64,000 nt of DNA from Diplonema japonicum (GCA_964019335.1 OZ025670.1:248001-312000); one strand, 5' to 3'. Counted from the stretch's first letter, positions 40,068 through 49,730 are shown. The notes: generated from the sequence alone by a model not told the origin. Numbers and translations: made by a program.

Positions 40068-41768
40068 ATGCCACCCTCCGCAACTAGCAGCGCCACGCCA
40101 AGCCTCAGGGCAGTTGATCTGGAAGTCGTTTCGGAACGCCTTCATGTCGACCCGCGCACCATTCTGAAAAAACTGCAGGACCCTGTAGGGGGGAAGAACG
40201 TGAACGTCGATCTGCAAACGTTTGACGCGGCATGCAGCGGAGAAGGCGTCATCGAAGAGGACAAGAAGCGCGCGATGACAGGGCTGACAGCACCCTCTGC
40301 AAGCCCTGTCTTGTCCCTGACACCAAGCGTATACCCGATGACACCTCAAATGGGCGCCGACGACAAATCCAGATGGTGGGCGAACGATGAAACAGCACGC
40401 GTCCACAGCTCCATCGTACCTCGTAGCAAAGAACAAGCCATTCACATGGAATCAACACCGCTCCTAACAAGACGGAAGGAACACCATTGGACTCCGACAA
40501 AACCCGCTACTGGTGTAGTAGAACCCCGTCACCCTGCCACCGCATACATCATGCAGCTTGACAACGATAGATCACTTCTAACAGTTGTGAATGATGAGGA
40601 CGACGCCAAATCCATTGCGAACTCGGTTCTCCCGGATGAGATAAAAAAAATCGAGGTTCGTATCCGTGAAGACATGGATCACAAACCGCACCTCTACCTT
40701 GTTATGGAATTCGCCCGACCGCTATTTGGATGGGCTATCCTCCTCATCGGCGTAACCTGCATGGCCGCCGTCGGACCCGTCATCAAACTAATGTCCCGAA
40801 CAAACGTCTCCGGTTACATCATCGGCTGTTGGAACGCCCAAGGTCTATTCTTCATGTTTTCGACAATGACGCTTCTTCAAGGCCAGATCGGAAAACGAGA
40901 GATGCAATATATCAAAAGCAGGTTCGGGTTTATACTACTTGCATGCGCTGGGACCATCTCCGGGCTCGGGTCTGGGTCATGGACCTTATCATTCATGTAC
41001 ACATCGGTCCCGCAGAGCTACTTGTTTAACTCATTCCACCCATCGTTGATCATAGCATGGAGGTTACTTCTTGGAGGTAAGGTTTTGGCTGCTGAGAAGG
41101 TAGGTGTAGTTCTCGGGTTGCTCGGTGCGTCATTGTCGGTTTTAGATGGAGGCGGTGGTCCAAACGTCCCGCTGGGTGATATGTTAGCATTTGTATCGTC
41201 TGTCAGTCTTTGTTTTTACTTGCTGGCGAGTAAAAAAGCAAGGAACCACCTCCCATTAATGCTCAATCTGTCATTTGTAACGTTTTTTTCTGCAGTCTCG
41301 CAGCTTATTGTCGCGCATATATTCACCCCTGGTGGGTTGACGTTGGACACAAATCCTGTAACAGGTGTTTTTGGATGGTGGGACGCGTCGCATTTTAATA
41401 CGTGGATAGCTATTAACCTTGTTACAGGGATCGGGCAGGCAGGGTACATTGGTGCTTTGAAGTATCTGAACCCTGTGGTGGTTTCGATTTGTATGACTAC
41501 GGAACCTGCGACTGCGATGTGGTTCGCCATGCTTCTGCTCGGGGAAGGGTTGCCCAAGTTTTTCACCTTGGCGGGTGGTGTGCTCATTATTGCCAGTTCT
41601 ATCGTCGTCTCGATCTTCAGCGTTCATTCGAAGGAGAATGTTGAAATAGATCTCGAGGTGGACACAAAGGACATTGTGGCTCCTGAATCGCAGCGGCCTT
41701 CTCCCTGTGCTCTGCCGCAAGGCCAGCCTTGCAACTTATCATCACAAAGGGGTCGGCATGCAGCGTGA
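40068..41768 (+). CDS. Drug/metabolite transporter (EamA-like) superfamily protein
   Basis: Single exon, 566 residues. About 215 N-terminal residues are polar and probably cytosolic. They are followed by about ten membrane helices: FGWAILLIGVTCMAAVGPVI, FGFILLACAGTISGLGSG, VGVVLGLLGASLSVLDGGG, MLAFVSSVSLCFYLLASKKA, and in the second half AINLVTGIGQAGYIGALKYL, TTEPATAMWFAMLLLGEG and AGGVLIIASSIVVSIF. The paired EamA-type halves, with the E-P near the next-to-last helix, fit the DMT superfamily (nucleotide-sugar, triose-phosphate or drug transporters). Substrate unknown. The start is the ATG at the end of an A-run of about 28. Confidence 0.8.
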   Translation: MPPSATSSATPSLRAVDLEVVSERLHVDPRTILKKLQDPVGGKNVNVDLQTFDAACSGEGVIEEDKKRAMTGLTAPSASPVLSLTPSVYPMTPQMGADDKSRWWANDETARVHSSIVPRSKEQAIHMESTPLLTRRKEHHWTPTKPATGVVEPRHPATAYIMQLDNDRSLLTVVNDEDDAKSIANSVLPDEIKKIEVRIREDMDHKPHLYLVMEFARPLFGWAILLIGVTCMAAVGPVIKLMSRTNVSGYIIGCWNAQGLFFMFSTMTLLQGQIGKREMQYIKSRFGFILLACAGTISGLGSGSWTLSFMYTSVPQSYLFNSFHPSLIIAWRLLLGGKVLAAEKVGVVLGLLGASLSVLDGGGGPNVPLGDMLAFVSSVSLCFYLLASKKARNHLPLMLNLSFVTFFSAVSQLIVAHIFTPGGLTLDTNPVTGVFGWWDASHFNTWIAINLVTGIGQAGYIGALKYLNPVVVSICMTTEPATAMWFAMLLLGEGLPKFFTLAGGVLIIASSIVVSIFSVHSKENVEIDLEVDTKDIVAPESQRPSPCALPQGQPCNLSSQRGRHAA

Positions 41769-41871
41769 AAAAAAAAAAAACTTTTTTTGAACTTCCTGTT
41801 AATGGCTCAAATTTATAAAGAAATTGCTTCAGACACTTTCGAAAACAAGGATTTTTTTTTTCCTTTTTTTT

Positions 41872-41888
41872 TTTGCGTAAGCAAGAAG

Positions 41889-41921
<33 letters not shown>

Positions 41922-42027
41922 AATAATTATTTGTAAGTGAATTGTTATTTTGCTTTAAAAAAAAGAGTCGAGGCAGCTTTGTTCGGCTTTAACCTTCTCG
42001 GGATACCGCCGACTTTGCACAAACAAA
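41872..42027 (+). ncRNA. Structured element, copy C
   Basis: Third copy. The A-rich arm is enlarged by an A-run of about 33. AACAAT (41919-41924) pairs with ATTGTT (41941-41946). The main hairpin base is TCGGC (41983-41987) with GCCGA (42008-42012), and the inner stem CCT/GGG. The terminal box TTTGCACAAACAAA and the internal AAAAAGAGTCGAGGCAG box match the other copies. Pair changes preserve the stems. Confidence 0.5.
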
Positions 42028-42405
42028 ATGTTTTTTTTAGGAAAAAAAGGGGGGGGGGAGGTTATTTTTTTTTTTGAGCAATCAGTTTGTCATCACGAAA
42101 ATGTGGATGTGTGAAAAAGAACCACCGGGCGCCCTCGCCAAAAAAAGGGGGGTGGGGGAGTGGATTCGAATTCAAATTTTTTTACACACCACTAATTTTC
42201 TGTAACAGCTCTAGAAGAGGGGGGGGGGGGGGGGAGGGGAGGGTGGTGAAAGGTTTATTTGATTTCTTTTTCTGCCGGAGGGGTCAACGTTGCTAACAAT
42301 CCCTCCCTTTCTTCCTTCCGAACGTATACTTGAATGCCTCATACCCATGGGATAGGGGAGGAAAAAAAAAAGAAAAAAAAAACGACAAAAGAAAAGAAGA
42401 AATAA

Positions 42406-42672
42406 ATGTACTTCACCCTAAAGGACGGGGTACAGGAAGGGGGGGAAAAACCTCTGCAGCGCTACGGTATTTTTTTGATGATGATCTTAATGTGGAATGC
42501 CTTCCCCCCCCCTTTTTTTTCTGTTCTTACATTTGTGTTGACGTTACACTTGAGGTGCCCAGTTATTCTGATTAAAGAGGGCACCTACGACTTTGAACGC
42601 GAACAAAGGACAACCCTAGTCGTTATCCATCACATCCAAACGGCAAACGGAAGGGACACACATGTTATTTGA
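42406..42672 (+). CDS. Possible small membrane protein
   Basis: An 88-residue open frame with a hydrophobic middle (FLMMILMWNAF, then FFSVLTFVLTLHL) and a soluble tail containing EGTYDFEREQRTTLVVIHHI. A GT-AG intron at about 42430-42459 could join MYFTLKDG to QRYG, but other splicings are possible. No homologue is recognised, and runs of C and T in the frame reduce confidence. Confidence 0.3.
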   Translation: MYFTLKDGVQEGGEKPLQRYGIFLMMILMWNAFPPPFFSVLTFVLTLHLRCPVILIKEGTYDFEREQRTTLVVIHHIQTANGRDTHVI

Positions 42673-42894
42673 TTTATTTTTTTCCTTTTTTTGCTATTTT
42701 TCAATGCGTGATGTTATTTTTTTTTTTGTTGCCTAAAATGTTAGGAAAAACTGCTCAAAAAAAAAAAAAAACCCCTCCCCTTCACAGGGCGGATGTCAAT
42801 TTTTTTGTTTTTAATTTTTTTTTGCGGCAGGAAGAAAAAAAAGAAGAAAGAAAAAAAAAAAAAAAAAAGGGAAAATAAAAAAAGTCGAGTTCCT

Positions 42895-42932
<38 letters not shown>

Positions 42933-43083
42933 CGTTTGAAATCAAAAAAAAAAAAAAAAAAAAGCCAGGAAATTGGTAGTTTCCCCCTTCGAACGCTTCC
43001 GTTTTTTTTTCTCTTTTTTTTTCATATACCACACATATCGTACACCCATAAAGTTTAGAAAAAAAAAAAAAAAAAAAAAAAAA

Positions 43084-43623
43084 ATGCCTCCCTTGAAAAC
43101 CGAAAAGGCGCGAAGCGCTCAGTCAAAATGCCAGCTTACACAATGCAAGGAAAAGATTGAAAAGGGCGACCTCAGAATTGGTACCGGGTCTATGATGCCG
43201 GGAAATGATGATTATACCTTTAAGTGGAGACATGTGTGCTGCTTCACAAAGAAGCAAATCAGCAACCTTGGCAACGACTACAACCCCAGCGAGATTGAGG
43301 GGTATGATGACTTGGGTGAGGAAGACCAGGATCTAATCCAGCAGATGCTTGCTGGGAAGCTCATTGACAAGACCTCTCTCAAAGGCAAGACGGGTGACAA
43401 CGCAGGCGCGGGCAGTGATGATGACAGTGAAGAGGAAAAGAAGAAGCCCAAAAAGAAGGCTGCTAAGAAACCCGCTCCTAAGGCCAAAAAGGGTCGCAAG
43501 AGGGCTCACTCTGAGTCAAGCTCTGATTCGGACTCTTCCTCGTCTTCATCTTCATCTTCGTCTTCATCTTCATCTTCCTCTGAGCCCCCCAAGAAGAAGG
43601 GCAGGAAGAACGTCAGGAAGTAA
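43084..43623 (+). CDS. PARP-type zinc-finger protein with basic and Ser-rich tail
   Basis: Single exon, 179 residues. Residues about 5-100 match the PARP-type DNA-break-binding zinc finger: EKARSAQSKC, EKIEKGDLRIGTGSM, FKWRHVCCFTKKQI, IEGYDDLGEEDQDLI. Probable zinc ligands are C-x4-C and H-x2-C; the first pair is wider than the usual C-x2-C. The tail is Lys/Pro-rich, then a run of about 17 Ser encoded by mixed codons, ending PPKKKGRKNVRK, a nuclear-signal-like end. No catalytic domain is present. It is a tandem paralogue of the next gene. It probably recognises damaged or nicked DNA in the nucleus. Confidence 0.85.
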   Translation: MPPLKTEKARSAQSKCQLTQCKEKIEKGDLRIGTGSMMPGNDDYTFKWRHVCCFTKKQISNLGNDYNPSEIEGYDDLGEEDQDLIQQMLAGKLIDKTSLKGKTGDNAGAGSDDDSEEEKKKPKKKAAKKPAPKAKKGRKRAHSESSSDSDSSSSSSSSSSSSSSSSEPPKKKGRKNVRK

Positions 43624-43993
43624 GAATGCAATTTCGAAGGAAAAAAAAAAGAAGAAAAAAAAAAGGCAAGAAAATCATATCCCATCGAAAAAGCTTTTTT
43701 TTAAATTATTTTTTTTGATATCCCCCCCGCCCCCCATTTGATTGTGTAGTACCAAACGGTTAAACAATCTGATTTATTTTTTCGTTTCCCCCCTTAGAAT
43801 TTTTCGTCTGATACACCATGTTTTCTAAAACGGTTGGAGGGAAAAAAAAAAAAAAAAAAAAAAAAAACATGGCATAAAGTGCTCGGACGCTTTTATAGAT
43901 AAAAAAAAAAACTCTTTATTCTTTTTTTTTTTTTTTTTTATGAAACAACCCCAAAAAAAACTCAAAAAGATACAAAAAAAAAAAAAAAAAAAA
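43624..43993. other. Intergenic between the two zinc-finger paralogues
   Basis: A- and T-runs. No gene seen. Confidence 0.6.
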
Positions 43994-45064
43994 ATGCCGC
44001 CTTTAAAAGTCGAATATGCAAAAAGCGCCCGCAGCAGGTGTGCGAACAAACAGTGTGCGGAGATAATAGAAAAAGGCGAGCTCCGGATAGGAACGGGAAA
44101 CATGATGCCTGGCATGGATGACTACAGCTATAAGTGGAGACATTTATGTTGCTTTACAAAGAGGCAACTTACAAGCCTATCAACGATAGATCAGCTTGAC
44201 GGCTACGACGATGTAAAGGACGGGGAGCAACAACTACTGGTGAAGCTGGTGAACGGGGAGTTAATTGACAAAGTTGAACTGAAGGGAGCCACTGGGGATT
44301 GTACAATTGGAACAAAGAGGCCCCACGACGTCGCCGAAGAAGAGGACACCGCCCCGCTCGCCAAAAAACCCAAACCCGCACCCAAGAAAAAAAAAGACCC
44401 CAACTCCCCAAAGAAACCGAAGAACGCGTTCATGTTTTTTCTTCAAGAACAGCAGCCTATCATGAGAGGCGAGAAACCCGACGTGCCGTTGAAGGATATT
44501 AAAAAGGAAATCGCAAACGTCTGGGCGGACCTTGAAGACGACAAGGGAAAGCCGTACAGAGAGCGCGCAAGAGCAGACAAGAAACGATATGATGAGGAAA
44601 CGAAAAAACATGAAGAAATGAAAAAAGACGAGGAAGATGGTGCCGATTGTGTGGTTGTCTCACCACCTGTACCTGTACCTGTGCCCGTGCCTACACCATC
44701 ACCCATTGCAAAGAAACAACATTTTGTTGATGAAGAGAGCGACATCAGTGAAGAAGTTGACAGTGAAAAATGTGTGCCCGTGTCTGCCAAGCCTGCTTGC
44801 AAGTACGGTGACGCGTGCTACAGGGAAAACCCTGCACATCTAGCCCAGTTCTCCCATCCGAGGGACCTAGATGTTGCGGAGGTGAAGCCAAAAATGAAAG
44901 CGAAGCCGGTTGAGGAACCCTCGCCTTCTCCCCCTCCCCCCGTGAAGAAACAACCCGCACCCACAACCGCCACCGCCACCGCTGCCAACACGACAAATCT
45001 GCCTGTTTGTCCTTATGGTGCGCTGTGCTGTAGAACTGCTAATGATGTATGTTTAATGCTTTGG

Positions 45065-45111
<47 letters not shown>

Positions 45112-45167
45112 AGCATGTCAATAAGTTCTACCATCCAACCGAAGATCTGGATGATGAAGAAGAATAA
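43994..45167 (+). CDS. PARP-type zinc finger, HMG box and two PBZ fingers, two exons
   Basis: Exons 43994-45046 and 45114-45167 (67-nt intron) give 368 residues. Residues 1-100 are a PARP-type zinc finger closely like the upstream gene. Residues about 134-215 are an HMG box (DPNSPKKPKNAFMFFLQEQQ, then NVWADLEDDKGKPYRERA). PBZ finger 1 is CKYGDACYRENPAHLAQFSH, exactly C-x5-C-x6-H-x5-H. PBZ finger 2 starts CPYGALCCRTAND in exon 1 and is completed by HVNKFYHP in exon 2 with the same spacing. PBZ fingers bind poly(ADP-ribose) in APLF and CHFR. The protein could sense DNA breaks, bend DNA and read poly(ADP-ribose). No catalytic domain. Confidence 0.85.
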
Positions 45168-45436
45168 GGTTGTGGGGATGGACAGTGGGCACTCTATGCA
45201 CACTTTAAAAAAAGATTATCGAGTTTCCACCCCCCCCCCTTTTTATTTTTTTAAAAAATATCTCTCTCTTTTTCGAAGTGTGTGGCAACTCTTCGCAGTG
45301 GATTGTCTTTTACTACTTTGAGTCCTTTTTTTTGACCCTGTCACAGACACGCTTTATTTTTTTTTTGAGTTTTAGTTTTTCTTTTTTTTTACCCCCCCCT
45401 GCATTTTTTTGTAGTCTAAAGGGAGGGGGAGGTTAA

Positions 45437-45871
45437 ATGGTACTCCCGACACCCGTAGCCGATGTTGCTGACCCGAACCTTGTTATGGGGATGGGATGGG
45501 GCCTCTTTGCAGTGTTGTTACTCGGTGTAGTAGCCGTGCTTGTAACGATCCTAGGGGCGGTGTTCACAAGGCAGGGTGTACTCATAGGAATGGCCTCTTT
45601 CGTGACCGTATTGGTCTTCTTTGTCATCCTCACCCAGTGCCCTACAGAGTCGGAACGAGCAGATGTGAACAGAGTGAACACCAAGACGGACGACACAGCC
45701 CAGTTTCGCTTAGCTCTCGTCATTACGTTGGCTTTAATGGTGGCGCTGTCTTTTGGTACCTTGGGGTACTACAGGCTGACCTCTCCCATCCCTTTTATGC
45801 ACCGGCCAAAGAGGGGAAAGCAGACTTACAAGAAATTCAAGGCGTCGCTGGTCCAGTCTGTTCAAGATTAA
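45437..45871 (+). CDS. TMEM218-like small membrane protein
   Basis: Single exon, 144 residues with three membrane segments: WGLFAVLLLGVVAVLVTILG, IGMASFVTVLVFFVILT and LALVITLALMVALSFGTLG. The size, the short loop after helix 1, the loop with Asp-Asp before helix 3, and the final PIPFMHRPKR resemble TMEM218, a ciliary transition-zone protein. The match is by layout and a few residues only, so it is tentative. DRC1 in the same window shows the organism has a cilium. Confidence 0.5.
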   Translation: MVLPTPVADVADPNLVMGMGWGLFAVLLLGVVAVLVTILGAVFTRQGVLIGMASFVTVLVFFVILTQCPTESERADVNRVNTKTDDTAQFRLALVITLALMVALSFGTLGYYRLTSPIPFMHRPKRGKQTYKKFKASLVQSVQD

Positions 45872-46090
45872 TTCAGAATTTTTATTTTAGAGAGGGGGGT
45901 AAAAAAAAAGTAATAGAATACACCTCCCGTCCCCCATCCCTCCCGGTATTTTCATAGACTTACAGTGGGGCAGCAACACAATATATATAAATATTTTTTT
46001 TTAAAAAAAAAAAGGAGGAATAGAGATGCACCGCGGGTGTTGAGCGAACAAAAAAAAAAAAAAAAAAAAAAACGGGGAAAAAAAGAAGAA

Positions 46091-47413
46091 ATGTCCGATG
46101 AGGAAAACTCACTGATCCTCAGTGCGAGCGAGGCCAATCAGGTGAGGCTGGACATCAGTTGCAACCTGTCGTTTTGGGAGGAGATAGGGAACATCCCCGA
46201 GGAGCACTACGAACAGATGAAGGGCAACATACTTCTCTTACCGGAAGGAGAGCACAGCGAATACTTTGCGGAGCTGGACTCGATAGGAAGAGGATCGCCC
46301 CCAAGGGCGGTTGTAGGGGAGAAGAGAAAAGAAAGAGAAGAGACACCCGAAGAAAAACAAAGAGAAGACCCACCCAGCGAAGAAGAAGAAGCTTTACAAA
46401 AAGGAATGCCTGTTCCGCCAACCGAGCGCCCGTGCTACAAACACTCAACCGCCGATCGTATCGACAAGAGGAAGCTTAAAGAACTGGACACCAAAGAAGG
46501 CATCGCCAAGCTTCAAGACATGACGGACCCCAACTACCGCATCACAAAGGTCTCATTCGTCTGCACCCTTGACTCAGTACCCGAGTACACAGACGATGAA
46601 GGCTCTCAGAGCGACTCGGAAGGCTGCAACCGATGCGTTTCAATCCCACAACATCAAAGCGGCACGCTGCTCGTTCTCTGCACGGAATATCTCAACTACA
46701 CACCCCTACCTTGGCTAGAGACTGTTGTTGCTGACGGTGCCATTGCTCAAAGTCTTGTCCTATCTGTTAACGGCCAGCCTATCCCCGTCCCGTGTAACTG
46801 GATTGAGCCTGAAACCCCGATGGTCCGGCATAAGGTATACAAATAAAAGAATCAAAAAAAAAAAAGAGAGATGATCAACACACAGACGTACACCTTTGCA
46901 GAAATTCCTGTTCAAGAGGAAGGATCGGGTTACCTAACAGTTCAGTTTCCCTGTGCGCAGTCGCCTTGGCGTGCGTGTCTAGTGGGCGTGCTTGCTGAGC
47001 GTGTGGAATATCATGAATACGCTGAAATCGTGAGGGGAAGAGACGCGTCGCCCCAGCAGCAATGGCCCGCACTGCTTAGCAACGACTGCGAAGGTGATGT
47101 TGTGGAGGCTTCTGTCTCGCTGAAGTGCCCCCTCACACAGGTCCGCATGACCATCCCTGCACGCGGGATGTCCTGCAACCACGTTGAGTGCTTCAACCTC
47201 ACATCCTATCTCGAACTGTGTTGCGGCCGTCACATCTGGTCGTGTCCCATTTGTAATAAGGAGCTGCCCCCCACCGCCCTCCTCGTCGACCCCCTCCTCC
47301 AAGAGATCATCTCCTCCTGTGAGGTGTCCGACATATGGCTGCAACCCAACGGCACATGGAAGCTCCCCGAAATAAAAAGAAAGTCTGAAGTAGAAATCAT
47401 CGAGCTAGAGTAA
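46091..47413 (+). CDS. PIAS/Siz-type SUMO E3 ligase, two exons
   Basis: Exons 46091-46834 and 46871-47413 across a 36-nt A-rich intron give 428 residues. The C-terminal part has an SP-RING (MIZ) finger: VSLKCPLTQVRMTIPARG, CNHVECFNLTSYLELC, WSCPICNKELP and LLVDPLLQEII. The region before it (about residues 170-330) has the beta-rich character of a PINIT domain, including LSVNGQPIPVPCNW. No N-terminal SAP domain is evident. The end KSEVEIIELE is acidic-hydrophobic and could act as a SUMO-interaction motif. It would bring Ubc9-SUMO to nuclear substrates. Without splicing the two halves would be separate frames. Confidence 0.85.
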
Positions 47414-47470
47414 CAACACAATTCCCCGTTCAGGCGTCCCCACTTCCTTTATATCATCAAAGGTTACACG

Positions 47471-47992
47471 ATGTGGAATCGGCGTAAGTTTGGGCTGCAG
47501 AGGGGCACCGCAGGGGCACAGGAATTGTACGGGAACACGCAAGGGTGCGAGAGTCAAGGAAGGGGCTTGTCACAGGACTGGGGGAGGGGTGCTTCACAGC
47601 CAGTAGGGATACAGAGGCAAGACGCCTCGTTGGAAGCACTGAGTAGCAGTTTGTTCAGCCTTCTCAATGACGTGGAGGAACTGGAAGCACAGGTGAGGGA
47701 GGTCAAAGAGAGTATCAGAGGCAAAGGGACAAAGATGAGCAATCTGCGCAAGGAGTTGTTGTCGCGCCAAGAGACCTACGCATCGTGTCTCACGAACACC
47801 CTTAAGGAACGCCTCCATGCTGCACTGCCAGCTGGCACCTCTTCCACGGGCAGTCCGTCGGTCACAGCAGGTCACTCTGTGACCGTCTTTCAGGAGCAGT
47901 TTCAAGAACACCTCGACCTTTCGCAGGCCTCAGACACTTCAGACGAGACCACTGACGGCCTCGACCTCTTCAGCGACATGATGATGATGTAA
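47471..47992 (+). CDS. Small unrecognised coiled-coil protein
   Basis: Single exon, 173 residues. The first 50 are Gly/Gln/Arg-rich and probably disordered. A coiled coil covers about residues 55-115 (LFSLLNDVEELEAQVREV). The end is acidic and closes with FSDMMMM. No family recognised. The gene is 57 nt after the SUMO ligase, one of the tightest spacings in the window. Confidence 0.6.
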   Translation: MWNRRKFGLQRGTAGAQELYGNTQGCESQGRGLSQDWGRGASQPVGIQRQDASLEALSSSLFSLLNDVEELEAQVREVKESIRGKGTKMSNLRKELLSRQETYASCLTNTLKERLHAALPAGTSSTGSPSVTAGHSVTVFQEQFQEHLDLSQASDTSDETTDGLDLFSDMMMM

Positions 47993-48269
47993 ACCTGACC
48001 TGTAGTACGCACAACTATCTCTCATTTGTAATCTCTTTATTTTTTGTTGGGAAATTATTCCGAAGGCAGTCCTAATCAAAAAAAAAAAAAAGGAAGAAGA
48101 AAGAAAAGTGATCACATCAAATGTTGATGTGATTTCTATTTTTTTTTTCTCTTCTTTTTTTTTGGAAAGCGGTTTGCACATTCAGTATTTTTCTTTTTCT
48201 TCGAAAAACCAAAGGCGACAAGCAGCTGTTCCTTATTCTATCACAGACACGAGGGAGAAAAAAAAAAAG

Positions 48270-49730
48270 ATGGTGGCTCTAGTTGGAGTACTAGCCATGC
48301 TGACGTTGTGCGGGAACTACAAGTACAGCAAGACCATGTCGCCTGGGATAGAGGTTGTGATACGTGATGGGCAGAGGGCTGTGATCACCGATAAGGACAT
48401 GCCTCAAGGCGCGATGGTCATTGCCGCCTTGCAGGAGCAGGTCACGGTCGACGGCTCGGTTCGCAAGCTGCTGGAGCTGCCCACTGCACACCATATCGCA
48501 AGCGTTATCCAAGCGGTGGAAGGGAAAGGTGAGGAAGGCGAGACCCCACACACACCTTTACACTTACTCAAAGACGACGAGAACCTGAGCAGGTTCGCCT
48601 TGGGGTACCACCTGGCACTGAAACGCGCAGAGTGGGGCGAATTCGCAGGCGGACACATTAGTAGCACACTCAACAAAACCGCCGGCCTCTACGGTGTGTT
48701 CCAGCACGAGATCCGTATAGTGCATGACCTCGCGAAGTCATGGTGGGCAGTTGCAAAGGCTTTAGGAGACAGCCTTCCCGAGAAGGTCACTGAGGAAGAC
48801 CTTGCATGGGCCAGCGTGGTGCTGAGGGCAAAAGGGATGGCATCACCGTTCGGCGAGATGGTGGGGGAGTACGCCATGTTCTTCAGGCAGCACCATGGGG
48901 GGTGCGTCGAGCTTGAGATGCAACAGGCTAAAGGGAGCATCCTTGTCGGCGTGCTGAGCAAAGACGCACCAAAGGGGACAGAGCTCTGTTTATCTTACAC
49001 ACCAGGCCCGTCCCGCCAGCAGCTGCTGGTGCAGTATGGGTTGTGGGACCCTACCGCAAGCTGGGGTATCAACTACTACATTACAGATGCCGATCTAGCA
49101 GCCGATCCATCTGTCCTAGCAGCACACGACTGCATGGTGGGTGAGATCGTTCTGACACCAACCAACTTCCTCACCAAGCAAGACCTGTACTGCTTCATGC
49201 TCCATCAGATTTCGAAGAATGTCCGACACAACTACAAAGACCTCCTCCGAGGGAGGGGTGCAAGGGACGAGGCATACGCCTCACTGGGGAGTTCAGTGGC
49301 GAAGCTGTTGTCAGACGGCTACAACGCGACAGTGGAAGGGGCGTTCGATGTGGAACACATCAAGTCGAAGAAAGAGGTCACGGAGCAAGAGGAAGAGGAC
49401 GACATGCCAGAGGAACTGAAACAGCTGCTTGCAAATCAGAAGCAACAACAGCACGAAGAGGTCGTCGAGCAAGAAGAACACAAACAGGAAGTTTTAACAG
49501 AGAAGCCCGCCGCAGACCTAGACCCTGTCGTCGCACAGCTGAACGGGTACTTATCCCTTGCGGTGCCGTCCTTGAAAGAATTCCACGCGAACCTCCTTGA
49601 GAAATGGATCGCTTCAAAGGAAGCAGACGTGCGCACACAGGAACAAGAAGCTCTCGCAAGAAACCAACTCGTTATGGAACAGGCCCGGAGAGCCATGGAG
49701 GAGTTCGAACTGAGCAAGGATGAGGTGTAA
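48270..49730 (+). CDS. SET-domain-like methyltransferase protein
   Basis: Single exon, 486 residues from the ATG at the end of an A-run. The layout resembles SETD3/Rubisco-methyltransferase-like SET proteins: an N-terminal strand region, a long helical insertion (HLALKRAEWGEFAGG, EKVTEEDLAWASVVL), the core FRQHHGGCVELEMQQAKG in place of the usual NHS motif, and the end KGTELCLSYTPGPSRQQLLV plus QYGLWDP. The tyrosine in LSYT fits the SET catalytic Tyr. Substitution of the N-H-S motif makes activity uncertain. The C-terminal about 100 residues are a Glu/Gln-rich coiled coil. Confidence 0.55.
   Translation: MVALVGVLAMLTLCGNYKYSKTMSPGIEVVIRDGQRAVITDKDMPQGAMVIAALQEQVTVDGSVRKLLELPTAHHIASVIQAVEGKGEEGETPHTPLHLLKDDENLSRFALGYHLALKRAEWGEFAGGHISSTLNKTAGLYGVFQHEIRIVHDLAKSWWAVAKALGDSLPEKVTEEDLAWASVVLRAKGMASPFGEMVGEYAMFFRQHHGGCVELEMQQAKGSILVGVLSKDAPKGTELCLSYTPGPSRQQLLVQYGLWDPTASWGINYYITDADLAADPSVLAAHDCMVGEIVLTPTNFLTKQDLYCFMLHQISKNVRHNYKDLLRGRGARDEAYASLGSSVAKLLSDGYNATVEGAFDVEHIKSKKEVTEQEEEDDMPEELKQLLANQKQQQHEEVVEQEEHKQEVLTEKPAADLDPVVAQLNGYLSLAVPSLKEFHANLLEKWIASKEADVRTQEQEALARNQLVMEQARRAMEEFELSKDEV

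Larger units (their letters stand above)
41769..43083. other. Intergenic with structured element copy C and a small ORF
   Basis: Contains the element at 41872-42027 and the possible small gene at 42406-42672. Otherwise G-, T- and A-runs. Confidence 0.55.
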
